From Candidatus Solibacter sp. (GTDB lineage Bacteria; Acidobacteriota; Terriglobia; Bryobacterales; Bryobacteraceae), in assembly GCA_017883345.1 (NCBI GenBank), contig JADGNT010000371.1:1-5749 (forward strand): a stretch of 5,749 nt of DNA, in the 5' to 3' direction. How positions within the stretch are numbered: the stretch's first letter is position 1; each line of letters opens with the position of its first letter. The translations under genes and the position numbers were made by a program. Shown here piece after piece: positions 5,737 to 5,749 of the stretch. The notes under the pieces were generated by a model. It did no database searches, had not been told where the DNA came from, and saw only the letters and a list, made by a program, of their open reading frames with translations.

Positions 5737-5749
5737 TAACAGTTGACCC

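Noticed and set aside
1..5749. CRISPR arrays, tRNA or rRNA genes, riboswitches
   Set aside because: No regularly spaced repeats, no cloverleaf or rRNA-like stretches, and no recognised aptamer pattern were seen on either strand.

Overview
The window is GC-rich chromosomal DNA, most likely from an Acidobacteriota bacterium of the Solibacter/Bryobacter type. The main evidence is the protein at 3588-4601, which has the layout of the 'VWFA-related Acidobacterial domain' family (TIGR03436): a secretion signal, a short beta-sandwich head, a VWA fold, and a C-terminal motif of the QYVLSF...GYWA type. That family is greatly expanded in this phylum. The organism call is inference from family knowledge, not from a database search.

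Left part (1-2075, minus strand): one large gene for an APC-superfamily amino-acid permease with a cytoplasmic UspA-like C-terminal domain. It runs off the left edge. A clear Shine-Dalgarno sequence favours a GTG start at 2075 over the ATG at 2099. Positions 2076-2241 form a divergent intergenic region.

Middle (2242-4601, plus strand): a two-gene unit. The first gene is a class II tRNA CCA-adding nucleotidyltransferase with all its core motifs and an HD domain. After 32 nt comes the secreted VWFA-related protein, whose metal-binding (MIDAS) motif is degenerate. A bulged hairpin at 4605-4636, just after the second stop codon, may end the transcript.

Right part (4674-5749, minus strand): a small, less GC-rich island of toxin-antitoxin-like genes that has been partly destroyed. 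In transcription order it holds (i) a CopG/ribbon-helix-helix antitoxin-like gene with no toxin after it; (ii) a spacer with a GC hairpin and an 11-bp tandem duplication; (iii) a small HicB-like, antitoxin-like gene; and (iv) a gene that overlaps (iii) by ATGA and looks like a HicA-type toxin whose middle has been replaced by a 72-bp imperfect palindrome.

One arm of that palindrome (26 bp, exact) recurs at the 3' end of the antitoxin-like gene (i). In both places, in the same orientation, it supplies the last residues (GDRQA) and the TGA stop of the reading frame it sits in. The most interesting feature of the window is therefore a REP/MITE-like palindromic element that appears to have rewritten the ends of two TA genes. 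I see no CRISPR array, tRNA, rRNA or transposase gene. No intact multi-gene defence or biosynthetic system is visible.
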